Assembly (NCBI RefSeq): GCF_000689255.1 | Contig: NZ_HG964446.1 | Location: forward strand, 3,826,734 to 3,890,733 | Length of the DNA: 64,000 bases | DNA from: Mycobacterium triplex | GTDB lineage: Bacteria > Actinomycetota > Actinomycetes > Mycobacteriales > Mycobacteriaceae | Reading direction: 5' to 3' | In this document: one piece after another, positions 51,353 through 60,549 of the stretch | How the letters are laid out: every line of letters starts with the position of its first letter | Numbering within the stretch: the stretch's first letter is position 1 | Position numbers and translations under genes: made by a program | Notes under the pieces: generated by a model | Seen by the model: the letters and a program-made list of their open reading frames with translations, nothing else | Told to the model about the DNA's origin: nothing | Database searches by the model: none

Positions 51353-52305
51353 CAGCAGCTCGTCTGGGGCTGGTCGGCGTTGTTCGCCGACAGCACCGTT
51401 CCGTCGCTGGTGGTGATCGAGCAGTTGAGCCGGCTGACCCGGAACAGACTGGACGCCTGCACCGAGCCGACGTCGGATTGCGAGATCGGTGTGACCGTCA
51501 TCGACCACGGGATGTACACGTTGTGCTGGGTGCGGGAGCGGCCGGAGGCGTCGACGTAGGTCACCGAGATGATGTCGCCCGGCGCCTTGGTCCCCGTCAC
51601 CGAATAGGTGACCTGTCGCGGACCGGCCGGCGTCGTCGGCGGCGGGGGCGCCGGTGGCGGGGCCGCGGTGGCCGACGTGGTAGCCGGCGCGGGTGTGGTG
51701 GACGGCGCGGGAGGTGGCGGCGGCGGAGGCGGGGGCGGTGGCGTCACCGTCACAGTCTGGGTCTCCGTAGCTGTCGGGGGCGGTGGCGGCGGTTCGGTGG
51801 TGGTCGGCGGGGGCGGCGGTTTGGTCGTGGTGATTTCGTCCTGCACCGGCGGCGTCGACGAGGTGCTGGTGCCCGGATTGGCGAGTTGGCTGGCGTCGGT
51901 GCGAGCGAACAGCAGCGACACCGAGACCACCAGCGCGATCGCGGCCACGATGGCCGCCACGCCGACCACCCACGGCCAGCGTGGCGCGCCGTCGTCGTCA
52001 TCGTCGTCGTCGGGTGCGTCGTCGTAGTTCTCGTAGTCGTAGAGCCTCAGGTCGGCCGGCAGATAGGGGCCGCTGATGAAATGCTCGGACTCGGGAGCGG
52101 AGTACGCGCGCGAATACGCGTCGGTCTGGCCGGTCTGCTCTGGCGCCGGGATCGCGCCGCTGTCGCCGAACGGTTCGGCGTCCAATGCGTGGTCGTGCTC
52201 GTCTAATTCGTCGCCGGGCTCGCTACCGGAATGCGGTTCGTCGTCGACCGCCCTGGCGGAATCGGATTCGTCGGGTTCCCATCCCGGGTGTTTCGGCCCG
52301 CTCAT
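51352..52305 (-). CDS. mmpS3: MmpS3 membrane protein
   Basis: A 317-residue MmpS-family protein: an acidic cytoplasmic N-terminus ending in a run of Asp (DDAPDDDDDDD), one membrane span (VVGVAAIVAAIALVVSVSLL, near 113-132), a long Pro/Thr-rich extracytoplasmic linker, and the C-terminal MmpS β-domain (VTYSVTGTKAPGDIISVTYVD to SC). Unlike other MmpS proteins it has no adjacent MmpL gene and sits with oxidase genes. M. tuberculosis MmpS3 has been tied to cell-division/envelope functions, as recalled. Confidence 0.9.
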   Translation of the reverse strand: MSGPKHPGWEPDESDSARAVDDEPHSGSEPGDELDEHDHALDAEPFGDSGAIPAPEQTGQTDAYSRAYSAPESEHFISGPYLPADLRLYDYENYDDAPDDDDDDDGAPRWPWVVGVAAIVAAIALVVSVSLLFARTDASQLANPGTSTSSTPPVQDEITTTKPPPPPTTTEPPPPPPTATETQTVTVTPPPPPPPPPPPAPSTTPAPATTSATAAPPPAPPPPTTPAGPRQVTYSVTGTKAPGDIISVTYVDASGRSRTQHNVYIPWSMTVTPISQSDVGSVQASSLFRVSRLNCSITTSDGTVLSANNADQPQTSC

Positions 52306-52487
52306 GTCTGCCTGCCCTGTCCAACTGCCTCACCTGCGCACGGGGCTTCAGGGGTACCTCGTGTCGCGCGCGATCCGGAGATTCTCATGTGCCTGCGCAA
52401 ACCCTACCGAACCGAGTGGCGCAAAGAAGTCTTGGCGAACGGGCGACAGCTCAACTGATGCCCGGATTGTTACCTTTGAGATGCAAA

Positions 52488-52907
52488 TCAGTGCTTCTCG
52501 GGGCCTACGTAGTACTCGAAGACCAATCCGGCGGCCGAAGCAAGGATGAACGCGACGCCGGCGACGATCAGCCACGGCAGCCACAGCGCGATGCCCACCG
52601 CGGCGACCGAGCCGGACAGCGCGAGCATCAACGGCCACCAGCTGTGCGGGGCGAAGAATCCCAATTCTCCTGCACCGTCGCTGATTTCGGCGCCCTCGTA
52701 GTCCTCGGGCCGGGTATCGAGGCGACGGGCCACGAACCGGAAGAAGGTGGCCGTGATCAACGCCAGACCGCCGGTCAGCGCCAGCGCGGTGGTGCCCGCC
52801 CACTCTTCACCACCGGTGGCGAACATCGCGGTCAGCACCCCGTAGAGCACCGCGGTGACGACGAAGAACGCGGCGATGAATTCGAACAGCCTCGCTTCGA
52901 TATGCAT
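52488..52907 (-). CDS. ctaF: cytochrome c oxidase subunit IV (CtaF)
   Basis: A 139-residue polytopic protein with four membrane segments, beginning MHIEARLFEFIAAFFVVTAVLY and ending EYYVGPEKH, typical of actinobacterial subunit IV. It packs on the aa3 oxidase in the supercomplex. It lies 8 bp after the ctaC stop on the same strand, so ctaC-ctaF form an operon. The 182-bp gap to mmpS3 (52306-52487) shows no gene. Confidence 0.95.
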   Translation of the reverse strand: MHIEARLFEFIAAFFVVTAVLYGVLTAMFATGGEEWAGTTALALTGGLALITATFFRFVARRLDTRPEDYEGAEISDGAGELGFFAPHSWWPLMLALSGSVAAVGIALWLPWLIVAGVAFILASAAGLVFEYYVGPEKH

Positions 52908-52915
52908 TGCGTGTC

Positions 52916-54016
52916 CTAACCTACTGGTTGGGTCAGTTCGCCGCGGCGGGTGTCGAACGGATGAGTGGTCACCGCCACCGGTGACTGGGCGATCGCCTGC
53001 AACGCTTGGGCATTCGTCTTTCCGTCGATCCGCTGCTGCAGATAAGCCTTGAAGTCATTGGGCTCGACGACTCGGACCTCGAAGTTCATCATCGAGTGAT
53101 ACGTGCCGCACATCTCGGCGCAATGCCCGACGAAGGCCCCGGTCTTGGTGATCTCTTCGACCTGGAACACGTTCACCGAGTTGTTCTGCTTCGGGTAGGC
53201 CATCACGTCGCGCTTGAAGAGGAATTCCGGCACCCAGAAAGCGTGGATGACATCGGCTGAGTTCAATACGAATTCGATGCGCTTGCCGGCCGGCAGCACC
53301 AGCACCGGAATTTCCTGAGGGGTCCCAAGGGTTTCGACCTTGTCGAAGTTCAGGTAGGTCCGGTCCTCGGTGTTCAGGCCGCGCACCGGCCCGACGCGCT
53401 CCTCGCCGTGCTCGTCCTTGCCCTCGGGCTTGGAGACCATCGCCTTCTTGCGGGCCTCGTCGGCGCCGTCGTAGCTGAGCGTGCCGTCCTTGAAGTTGAC
53501 GCTCTGATAGCCGAACTTCCAGTTCCACTGGAAGGCCGTGACGTCGATCACAACTTCGGGGTTCTTGTCCAGATGCAGCATCTTCTCCTGCACCACGACC
53601 GTGAAGTAGAACAGCACCGAGATGATCAGGAACGGCGTCACCGTGAGCACCAGCTCGAGCGGCATGTTGTAGCCGAACTGCCGGGGCAGCTCGGTGTCCG
53701 TCGCCCTCTTGCGGTGGAAAGCCGCCGACCAGAAGATCAGTCCCCACACGATGACCCCGACGACCAGCGAAGCGATCACCGCGCCGATCCACAGCTCCCG
53801 GTTCAGGTGGGCCTGCGGGGTGATGCCCTCGGGCCAGCCCAGAGCAAACACCGTCTGCCAGCTGCATCCGCTGAGGGTCAGTGCCAGCAAGCCCAGCGTC
53901 GCGGCCAGCGCCAGCGGTCGAAGTCGACGGGAAAGACCCCTGGGTGCGTCTGGCGAACGGCGCTGAAATATGCCCTGCGACAAACGCTGCGAACGGAACT
54001 GCCCGCCGGGTGTCAC
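52916..54016 (-). CDS. ctaC: cytochrome c oxidase subunit II (CuA)
   Basis: CtaC accepts electrons at the binuclear CuA centre. The 366-residue product has a lipoprotein-type signal (ALAATLGLLALTLSGCS) with a lipobox Cys, two membrane segments, the aromatic patch FQWNWKFGY and CuA ligands in VIHAFWVPEF and GHCAEMCGTYHSMM. A charged insert (ARKKAMVSKPEGKDEHGEERVG) is the actinobacterial contact with QcrC. GTG at 54016 has GGAGG 7 nt upstream; a longer open frame upstream is antisense to asnB. Confidence 0.96.
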   Translation of the reverse strand: MTPGGQFRSQRLSQGIFQRRSPDAPRGLSRRLRPLALAATLGLLALTLSGCSWQTVFALGWPEGITPQAHLNRELWIGAVIASLVVGVIVWGLIFWSAAFHRKRATDTELPRQFGYNMPLELVLTVTPFLIISVLFYFTVVVQEKMLHLDKNPEVVIDVTAFQWNWKFGYQSVNFKDGTLSYDGADEARKKAMVSKPEGKDEHGEERVGPVRGLNTEDRTYLNFDKVETLGTPQEIPVLVLPAGKRIEFVLNSADVIHAFWVPEFLFKRDVMAYPKQNNSVNVFQVEEITKTGAFVGHCAEMCGTYHSMMNFEVRVVEPNDFKAYLQQRIDGKTNAQALQAIAQSPVAVTTHPFDTRRGELTQPVG

Positions 54017-54169
54017 GTTGGCGCCTCCTGCTCGAACGTCGAATACTACGCAGCGTAGACCACGCCGCTCGGCCCGGCGACTAAACCCCGACCGGTCGGG
54101 CGCCGCGTCGTCGCGACCGGCCCGGTGCGGTGTCCCCAACCATCGCCGAAGTACGGCATATTGGTGGCC

Positions 54170-56140
54170 GTGTGTGGACTGCTGGCGTTCGTCGCGGACC
54201 CGGCCGGCCTGGATGCGACCGGCTCCGATCACGCGGCCGCCGCGGCCCGAGCCGACAGCGCCATCGCCCGCTCGTCGCACCTGATGCGCCACCGCGGCCC
54301 CGACGAGCCGGGCACCTGGACGGATCCCGGCGCCGACGGGTCGGTCGTGTTCGGTTTCAACCGGCTGTCGATCATCGACATCGAGCATTCGCATCAGCCG
54401 CTGCGCTGGGGGCCGCCCGACGCGCCCGACCGTTACGTTTTGGTGTTCAACGGCGAGATCTACAACTACCTCGAGCTGCGCGACGAGCTGACCGCCCGGC
54501 ACGGCGCCGCGTTCGCCACCGACGGGGACGGCGAGGCGATCGTCGCCGGCTACCACCACTGGGGCTCCGAGGTGCTGACCCGGCTGCGCGGCATGTTCGC
54601 GTTCGCCCTCTGGGACACCGTGACCCGCGAATTGTTCTGTGCCCGTGACCCTTTCGGCATCAAGCCGCTGTTCATGGCGACCGGCGCCGGCGGCACGGCG
54701 GTGGCCAGCGAGAAGAAATGTCTGCTGGATCTCGTCGAATTGGTGGGGTTCGACACCGCGATCGACACCCGAGCCGTCCAGCACTACACCGTGCTGCAGT
54801 ACGTGCCCGAGCCCGAGACGCTGCACCGCGGGGTGCGCCGGCTCGAATCGGGCTGCTACGCCCGGATCCGGCCCGGGTCAGCGCCGCGGGTCACCCGCTA
54901 CTTCGCGCCGCGCTTCGCCGCGGTGCCGTTGACCCGCGACACCGAGCAGGCCCGCTACGACGAGATCACCGCGGTGCTCGAGGATTCGGTGGCCAAGCAC
55001 ATGCGAGCCGACGTCACCGTCGGGGCGTTCCTGTCCGGCGGCATCGACTCCACCGCGATCGCGGCGCTGGCCATCCGGCACAACCCCCGGCTGATCACGT
55101 TCACCACCGGCTTCGAGCGCGAGGGATTCTCCGAGATCGACGTCGCGGTGGCCTCGGCCGAAGCGATCGGCGCCCGCCACATCGCCAAGGTGGTCAGCGC
55201 GGGCGAGTTCGTCGCCGCCCTGCCCGAGATCGTCTGGTACCTCGACGAACCGGTCGCCGACCCGGCACTGGTCCCGCTGTTCTTCGTCGCCCGCGAGGCC
55301 CGCAAGCACGTCAAGGTGGTGCTCTCCGGCGAGGGCGCCGACGAGCTGTTCGGCGGCTACACGATCTACCGAGAACCGTTGTCGCTGAAGCCCTTTGACT
55401 ATCTGCCGCGGCCGCTGCGGCGTTCGATGGGCCGGGTCTCCAAGCCGCTGCCCGACGGCATGCGCGGCAAGAGTCTGCTGCATCGCGGTTCGTTGACGCT
55501 CGAGGAGCGCTACTACGGCAATGCCCGCAGCTTCTCGGACGCCCAGCTGCGCGACGTGTTGCCCGGGTTCCGCGAACAGTGGACGCACACCGACGTGACG
55601 GCCCCGGTGTACGCCGAATCGGCGGGCTGGGACCCGGTGGCGCGCATGCAGCATGTCGACCTGTTCACCTGGCTGCGCGGCGACATTCTGGTCAAGGCCG
55701 ACAAGATGACGATGGCCAACTCGCTGGAGCTTCGGGTGCCGTTCCTGGACCCCGAGGTGTTCGCCGTCGCGTCCCGGCTACCCGTCGAGGCGAAGATCAC
55801 CCGCACGACGACGAAGTACGCGCTGCGGCGGGCGCTGGAACCCATCGTCCCCGCCCACGTGCTGCACCGGCCCAAGCTGGGGTTCCCGGTGCCGATCCGG
55901 CATTGGCTGCGCGCCGGCGAGCTGCTGGAGTGGGCCTACGCGACGGCGGACGCCTCGCAGGCCGGGCACCTGGTCGACACCGCCGCCGTGCGCCGGATGC
56001 TCGATGAGCATCGCAACGGCGTCAGCGATCACAGCCGCCGGCTGTGGACGGTGCTGATCTTCATGCTCTGGCACGCGATCTTCGTCGAGCACACCGTGGT
56101 GCCCCAAATCAGCGAGCCGGTATATCCGGTCCAGCTCTAG
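54170..56140 (+). CDS. asnB: glutamine-hydrolysing asparagine synthase AsnB
   Basis: A class II amidotransferase of 656 residues. GTG at 54170 is chosen because the next codon gives the N-terminal nucleophile Cys2 (VCGLLAFVA). HRGPDEPGTW, FNRLSIID and NGEIYNY complete the glutaminase domain. The synthetase domain carries the PP-loop FLSGGIDSTAIAAL and GEGADELFGGY. In mycobacteria and corynebacteria the AsnB/LtsA enzyme amidates meso-DAP in peptidoglycan precursors, which fits the envelope setting. A CATATT 7 nt upstream may be a weak leaderless -10. Confidence 0.94.
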   Translation: MCGLLAFVADPAGLDATGSDHAAAAARADSAIARSSHLMRHRGPDEPGTWTDPGADGSVVFGFNRLSIIDIEHSHQPLRWGPPDAPDRYVLVFNGEIYNYLELRDELTARHGAAFATDGDGEAIVAGYHHWGSEVLTRLRGMFAFALWDTVTRELFCARDPFGIKPLFMATGAGGTAVASEKKCLLDLVELVGFDTAIDTRAVQHYTVLQYVPEPETLHRGVRRLESGCYARIRPGSAPRVTRYFAPRFAAVPLTRDTEQARYDEITAVLEDSVAKHMRADVTVGAFLSGGIDSTAIAALAIRHNPRLITFTTGFEREGFSEIDVAVASAEAIGARHIAKVVSAGEFVAALPEIVWYLDEPVADPALVPLFFVAREARKHVKVVLSGEGADELFGGYTIYREPLSLKPFDYLPRPLRRSMGRVSKPLPDGMRGKSLLHRGSLTLEERYYGNARSFSDAQLRDVLPGFREQWTHTDVTAPVYAESAGWDPVARMQHVDLFTWLRGDILVKADKMTMANSLELRVPFLDPEVFAVASRLPVEAKITRTTTKYALRRALEPIVPAHVLHRPKLGFPVPIRHWLRAGELLEWAYATADASQAGHLVDTAAVRRMLDEHRNGVSDHSRRLWTVLIFMLWHAIFVEHTVVPQISEPVYPVQL

Positions 56141-56159
56141 CGCGCGGGCTCGGCGTTCG

Positions 56160-56270
56160 GTGTGAACTCACGGCTTTGGGTGTGACCCCTGGGCGCGACC
56201 GCCCGGCGTGTCGCCACCGCCAGCGCACACCGGCCGCCCTCAGCGCACACCCAAAGCCGTGAGTTCACAC
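56160..56270. repeat. 25-bp perfect inverted repeat between convergent asnB and adoK
   Basis: Arms 56160-56184 and 56246-56270 are perfect reverse complements over 25 bp with a 61-nt spacer that is itself GC-rich. The core reads TCACGGCTTTGGGTGTG. It lies in the gap between two convergent genes, where it could end transcription from both, and the arm resembles a dispersed mycobacterial intergenic motif. Confidence 0.85.
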
Positions 56271-56289
56271 TGAATGAGGCCCGAGCGGC

Positions 56290-57264
56290 TTAGGCCAGCA
56301 CCGCGGCGATCTCGGCGGCCGCCTCGTCGCCGTAAGCGCCCGCCAGCCGCGTCTTGGCAACCTCGTGATCCCACGTCCACTCCTGGGTGCCGGTCGACTC
56401 GAGCACCAGCACGGCCACCAGCGAGCCCAGCTGGGCCGAGCGCTCGAGGCTCAGCCCGGCGGTGCGCCCGGTCAGGAAGCCGGCCCGGAACGCGTCACCG
56501 ACGCCGGTCGGGTCGGTCTGGCTGTTCTCCGGCACCACGCCGACGTGCGTGGTGGTGCCGTCTTTGTCGACGATGTCGACGCCCTTGGCACCCAGCGTGG
56601 TGACCCGCAGACCGACCTTCTCCAGCACATCGTTCTCCGACCAGCCGGTCTTGTTGAGCAGTAGCTCCCACTCGTAGTCGTTGGTGAACAGGTAGGCGGC
56701 GCCGTCGATCAGCCTGTCGATCTCTTCCCCGGACAGCCGCGGCAGCTGCTGGGACGGGTCGGCGGCGAAGTCCAGGCCGAGCTTGCGGCACTCCTCGGTG
56801 TGCACCACCATCGCGTCGGGGTCGTTGGCGCCGATGATCACCAGATCCGGCTTGCCCACCGACGAGACGACGTCGGCGAGCTTGATGTTGCGGGCCTCCG
56901 ACATCGCACCCGGGTAGAACGACGCGATCTGGGCCATGTCCTCGTCGGTGGTGCAGGTGAACCGCGCGGTGTGCGCGGTCTTGGAGATCAGCACGTTCTC
57001 ACAGTTGACGCCGTGGCGCTCCAGCCATTCGCGGTATTCGCCGAAGTCGTCGCCGGCCGCGCCGACCAGAGCGACGTCGCCGCCGAGCACACCGATGGCG
57101 AAGGCGATGTTGCCCGCCACGCCGCCCCGATGGATCACCAGGTCGTCGACCAGGAAGCTGAGCGATACCTTCTGCAGATGCTCGGCCAGCAGATGCTCGG
57201 AGAACCGGCCGGGAAAACGCATCAGATTGTCGGTCGCTATCGAACCGGTCACCGCGATCGTCAC
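56290..57264 (-). CDS. adoK: adenosine kinase (PfkB/ribokinase family)
   Basis: The 324-residue PfkB-family kinase matches mycobacterial AdoK (Rv2202c), which phosphorylates adenosine. The signature is the C-terminal DPTGVGDAFRAGFLTG, with the catalytic Asp in GVGDAF. The N-terminus VTGSIATDNLMRFPGRF and the VIHRGGVAGNIAFAIGVLGG ribose-binding region are also clear. GTG at 57264 has AGGGTGGA upstream; the longer frame is antisense to the next gene's leader. Confidence 0.93.
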   Translation of the reverse strand: MTIAVTGSIATDNLMRFPGRFSEHLLAEHLQKVSLSFLVDDLVIHRGGVAGNIAFAIGVLGGDVALVGAAGDDFGEYREWLERHGVNCENVLISKTAHTARFTCTTDEDMAQIASFYPGAMSEARNIKLADVVSSVGKPDLVIIGANDPDAMVVHTEECRKLGLDFAADPSQQLPRLSGEEIDRLIDGAAYLFTNDYEWELLLNKTGWSENDVLEKVGLRVTTLGAKGVDIVDKDGTTTHVGVVPENSQTDPTGVGDAFRAGFLTGRTAGLSLERSAQLGSLVAVLVLESTGTQEWTWDHEVAKTRLAGAYGDEAAAEIAAVLA

Positions 57265-57457
57265 GAAAATTCCACCCTTCATCGGTAAGCGCGTCCAGCC
57301 TACCCACGCGTTTCGCCCCCCCGGCAGACACCGCCAGCGTCCGCAGTCGGCGAACGGGTGTGCGCTAGCCTCCCTAGGGAACTCACTCAAGTCGCCGGGA
57401 CCGAATACTCGGGCGGTACCCGCTCGTGGTCGGTGTCTACCAACTAGGAGAACCACA

Positions 57458-58129
57458 ATGGGCGGTCCGCACTCGCCGAATCACGCTGTCGGCGGCGACG
57501 GACCCGTGCCCTACACCGAGCCGGTCGACTTTCCGCACGACCCTCCGGTCGGCGAGGCCCCGTTCCCGGCCGCCGGACCCGGCGAACCGCCGCCCGGCCC
57601 CTACCCCGGCCCGCCCGCGCCGCCACCGGACTATCCGAAACGGCGCTCCACGCGACGGCTGATTATCGGGGTACTGGCGGCGGTTGCGCTGGTCGCGGCG
57701 ATGACGGCGGCGATCGTGTACGGCGTCCGCACCAACGGCGCCAACACCGGGGCCGCGTTCTCCGAGGCCTCGGCCAAAACGGCGATCCAGGGCTACCTGG
57801 ACGCGCTGGGGAACCGCAACACCGACGAGATCGCCCGCAACGCGCTATGCGGGCTCTACGACGGGGTGCGTGATCGCCGGTCGGACCAGGCGCTGGCCAA
57901 GCTGAGCAGCGACGCGTTCCGCAAGCAGTTCTCGCGGGTCCAGGTGACCTCGATCGACAAGATCGTGTACCTGTCGCAATACCAGGCTCAGGCGCTGTTC
58001 ACGATGCAGGTGTCGCCTGCCGCCGGCGGCCCGATGCGCGGCCAGGTCCAGGGCGTCGCGCAGCTGTTGTTCCAGCGCGGCAACGTGCTGGTGTGCTCGT
58101 ATGTGCTGCGTACCGGGGGCTCGTACTAG
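57458..58129 (+). CDS. Pro-rich single-span membrane protein (Rv2203 type)
   Basis: The 223-residue product has a Pro/Gly-rich cytoplasmic N-terminus (about 60 residues), a basic patch RRSTRR, one membrane span (LIIGVLAAVALVAAMTAAIVYGV, about 68-90) and an outside domain of about 130 residues with an NTF2/DUF-like look (KTAIQGYLDALGNRNTDEIARNALC). Function unknown. The ATG at 57458 follows TAGGAGAACCACA. Confidence 0.85.
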   Translation: MGGPHSPNHAVGGDGPVPYTEPVDFPHDPPVGEAPFPAAGPGEPPPGPYPGPPAPPPDYPKRRSTRRLIIGVLAAVALVAAMTAAIVYGVRTNGANTGAAFSEASAKTAIQGYLDALGNRNTDEIARNALCGLYDGVRDRRSDQALAKLSSDAFRKQFSRVQVTSIDKIVYLSQYQAQALFTMQVSPAAGGPMRGQVQGVAQLLFQRGNVLVCSYVLRTGGSY

Positions 58130-58139
58130 CCCGTCCGGC

Positions 58140-58496
58140 TCAGTTGAAGGAGTCCCCGCAGGCGCACGATCCCGTGGCGTTCGGGTTGTCGATGGTGAAG
58201 CCCTGCTTCTCGATGGTGTCCACGAAGTCGATCGACGCGCCTTCCACGTAGGGCGCGCTCATCCGGTCCACCGTCAGCGTCACACCACCGAAGTCGGCGG
58301 TCAGGTCGCCGTCCAGCGAACGGTCGTCGAAGAACAGGTTGTAGCGCAGGCCGGCGCATCCGCCCGGCTGAACCGCGATGCGCAGCGCCAGGTCGTCGCG
58401 TCCCTCCTGGTCCAGCAGGGACTTCGCCTTGGTGGCGGCGGCCTCGGTCAGGATTACGCCATGGGTCTTGGCGGTCGACTCGTTCTGCACCGTCAT
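58140..58496 (-). CDS. A-type Fe-S carrier (ErpA/IscA/SufA family, Rv2204c type)
   Basis: A 118-residue A-type carrier for Fe-S cluster delivery. The three Cys ligands are in GGCAGLRY and the C-terminal GSCACGDSF. The start MTVQNESTAKTHGVILTEAAATKAKSLL is typical. ATG at 58496 is chosen; 22 upstream codons lack family similarity. Likely clients are Fe-S proteins such as the Rieske subunit encoded nearby, but that is inference. Confidence 0.93.
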   Translation of the reverse strand: MTVQNESTAKTHGVILTEAAATKAKSLLDQEGRDDLALRIAVQPGGCAGLRYNLFFDDRSLDGDLTADFGGVTLTVDRMSAPYVEGASIDFVDTIEKQGFTIDNPNATGSCACGDSFN

Positions 58497-58566
58497 TGCT
58501 TCTCCTACATGCCTGTTGTTGGGTAGGTGCCCGGGCACCCGAACCACTCGGGTAAAACCCAATGCC

Positions 58567-59643
58567 TCAACGGTACCTCGCAGGACCGCTATTCCCGAGT
58601 CGCGCCGCCACCTGTGACGCTAATCCCATCAGCTGGTTTGCCGCGTCGGCCAGCGCCAAGCCCACCGAGCCCGCGTACTCGGCCATCGACAGCGCGGACA
58701 TGATGCCCGCCGTTCGCACCGCGGTTTTCTCCAGTCCGACCTGCCCGGCCAGCACAATCACCGGAATTCCCAGCGGGCCGGCGGCCGCCGCCAGCGAGCC
58801 GACCACCTTCCCGTGCAGCGACTGCTCGTCGAACTTGCCTTCGCCGGTGACGATCAGCTCGGCGATATCGAGGTCGTCGGCCAAATGGGTGTGCTCGGCA
58901 ATGATCGCGGCGCCGGACTCGCAGCGGCCGCCGAGCGCCAGTAGGCCCGCCCCGATACCGCCGGCCGCCCCGGCCCCCGGCTCGGAGCTGACGTCGCGCC
59001 CGGCCACGGCCTCCAGGTGCAGCGCCCACGCCTCGAGACGGACTTCCAGCGCCGCGACGGTGGCGGTGTCGGCGCCCTTCTGCGGGCCGAACACGCGGGC
59101 CGCGCCCCAGGGGCCCACCAGCGGATACTCGGTGTCCGAGGCGGCGATCAGCTCGACATCGGCCAGTTGGTGCCGAGCGACTTCCAGGCCGCCCAGCTCG
59201 GCGATCATGCCTTGCCCGCCGTCGGTGCACGCGCTGCCGCCCAGGCCCACCACGATCCGCTTGGCTCCGACCCGAAGCGCCTCGGCGATCAGCTGGCCGA
59301 CTCCCCTGCTGTGCGCCGTCAGCGCGGTCTCCGAGTCGGCCGGCCGGCCCAGCAGTGCCAGGCCGCAGGCCTGCGCGATCTCCAGGTAGGCGGTCGCCGT
59401 CTCCGGATCCCAGACCCACTCGGCATCCACCATGGCGTCCAGCGGCCCGATGACCTCGATGTGCCGCTTCTGCCCTATCCGATTGGCCAGCACCTCGATG
59501 AACCCCGGGCCGCCGTCGGACTGCGGGGCGACGATGAACTGGTCGCCGGGGCGAGAGCGGGTCCATCCGGTCGCGATGGCGGCGGCAGCTTCTAGCGCCG
59601 AAAGGCTGTCGCCGTAGCAATCCGGGGCCACCAATACCCGCAT
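58567..59643 (-). CDS. glycerate kinase family protein (Rv2205c type)
   Basis: The 358-residue product belongs to the GarK/GlxK type I glycerate kinases: MRVLVAPDCYGDSLSALEAAAAI at the start (the F/Y-K-x-S/G-type substrate loop), GLGGSACTDGGQGMIAELG, GAGAAGGIGAGLLALGG and VTGEGKFDEQSLHGK. It would phosphorylate D-glycerate, though the exact sugar acid is not provable here. ATG at 59643 is chosen over 59718 because the extra 25 codons have low third-position GC. Confidence 0.88.
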   Translation of the reverse strand: MRVLVAPDCYGDSLSALEAAAAIATGWTRSRPGDQFIVAPQSDGGPGFIEVLANRIGQKRHIEVIGPLDAMVDAEWVWDPETATAYLEIAQACGLALLGRPADSETALTAHSRGVGQLIAEALRVGAKRIVVGLGGSACTDGGQGMIAELGGLEVARHQLADVELIAASDTEYPLVGPWGAARVFGPQKGADTATVAALEVRLEAWALHLEAVAGRDVSSEPGAGAAGGIGAGLLALGGRCESGAAIIAEHTHLADDLDIAELIVTGEGKFDEQSLHGKVVGSLAAAAGPLGIPVIVLAGQVGLEKTAVRTAGIMSALSMAEYAGSVGLALADAANQLMGLASQVAARLGNSGPARYR

Positions 59644-59822
59644 AGCCGGCAGTTGCAAACGACCCGGAGAAACACCATTGGCAACATCATCCGAGGCCAT
59701 CGAGCCGTCATCCATCACCCGTAGCCGTTCATCACCGTTAAGGGTAGGTCCAACTATCGCGCGGCCGCAGAGCTATCGCGATGCCTGACGGGCCCATTCA
59801 CCGAACGGGGCCGGCCGCGAAG

Positions 59823-59838
59823 TAACCTGGCGGTTGTG
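59823..59838 (+). promoter_or_regulatory. leaderless promoter of the DUF3043 gene
   Basis: TAACCT (59823-59828) is followed by 7 nt and the GTG start at 59836, the geometry of a leaderless mycobacterial transcript. Confidence 0.5.
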
Positions 59839-60522
59839 AAGTTGTTGGGCCGTAAGAAAACCCAAGCAGAGGTCGGCGAAGACGGTCTGGTGGCGCCCGC
59901 CGAACCCGACGCCGTCCTCGACACGGCGTCTCGCGGGTCGGCCAGGACCGGCCCCAAGGGCCGGCCCACGCCCAAGCGCGAAGCCGCCCGGCGAAATGCC
60001 AAGAAGGGCCCCGTCGCGCCGGCTCCCAAGACCGCCGCCGAGGCGCGGGCCCGCCGCAAATCGCTGGCCGGACCCAAACTCAGCCGCGAGGAGCGCAAGG
60101 CCGAGCGCACCGCCAGCCGGGCCCGGATGACGGATCGCCGCGAACGCATGATGGCCGGCGAAGAGGCGTACCTGCTGCCGCGCGACCAGGGTCCGATCCG
60201 CCGTTACGTGCGCGACGTGGTGGATTCCCGACGCAACGTGCTCGGCCTGTTCATGCCCTCGACACTGGCGCTGCTGTTCATCATGTTCGGCGCTCCGCAG
60301 CTGCAGATCTACATCTCGCCCGCGATGCTGGTGATCACCGCGATCATGGGCATCGACGCCCTGATCCTGGGCCGCAAGGTCAGCAGGCTGGTCGACGCGA
60401 AGTTCCCGAGCAACACCGAAAGCCGATGGAAGTTGGGCCTTTACGCTGCCGGCCGGGCTTCGCAGATGCGCCGGATGCGGGCCCCCCGGCCTCAAGTCGA
60501 GCGCGGCAGCAATGTCGCATAA
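59836..60522 (+). CDS. DUF3043 membrane protein (Rv2206 type)
   Basis: A 228-residue protein: a long Lys/Arg/Ala-rich cytoplasmic N-terminus, the block DQGPIRRYVRDVVDSRRNVL, two membrane segments (LFMPSTLALLFIMFG and ISPAMLVITAIMGIDALIL) and a basic C-terminal tail. This is the DUF3043 arrangement. Function unknown. GTG start with MKLLGRKK. The cobU gene follows 27 bp downstream. Confidence 0.88.
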   Translation: MKLLGRKKTQAEVGEDGLVAPAEPDAVLDTASRGSARTGPKGRPTPKREAARRNAKKGPVAPAPKTAAEARARRKSLAGPKLSREERKAERTASRARMTDRRERMMAGEEAYLLPRDQGPIRRYVRDVVDSRRNVLGLFMPSTLALLFIMFGAPQLQIYISPAMLVITAIMGIDALILGRKVSRLVDAKFPSNTESRWKLGLYAAGRASQMRRMRAPRPQVERGSNVA

Positions 60523-60549
60523 CCGTTGCCGGAAAGCCTGCTGAACCCG

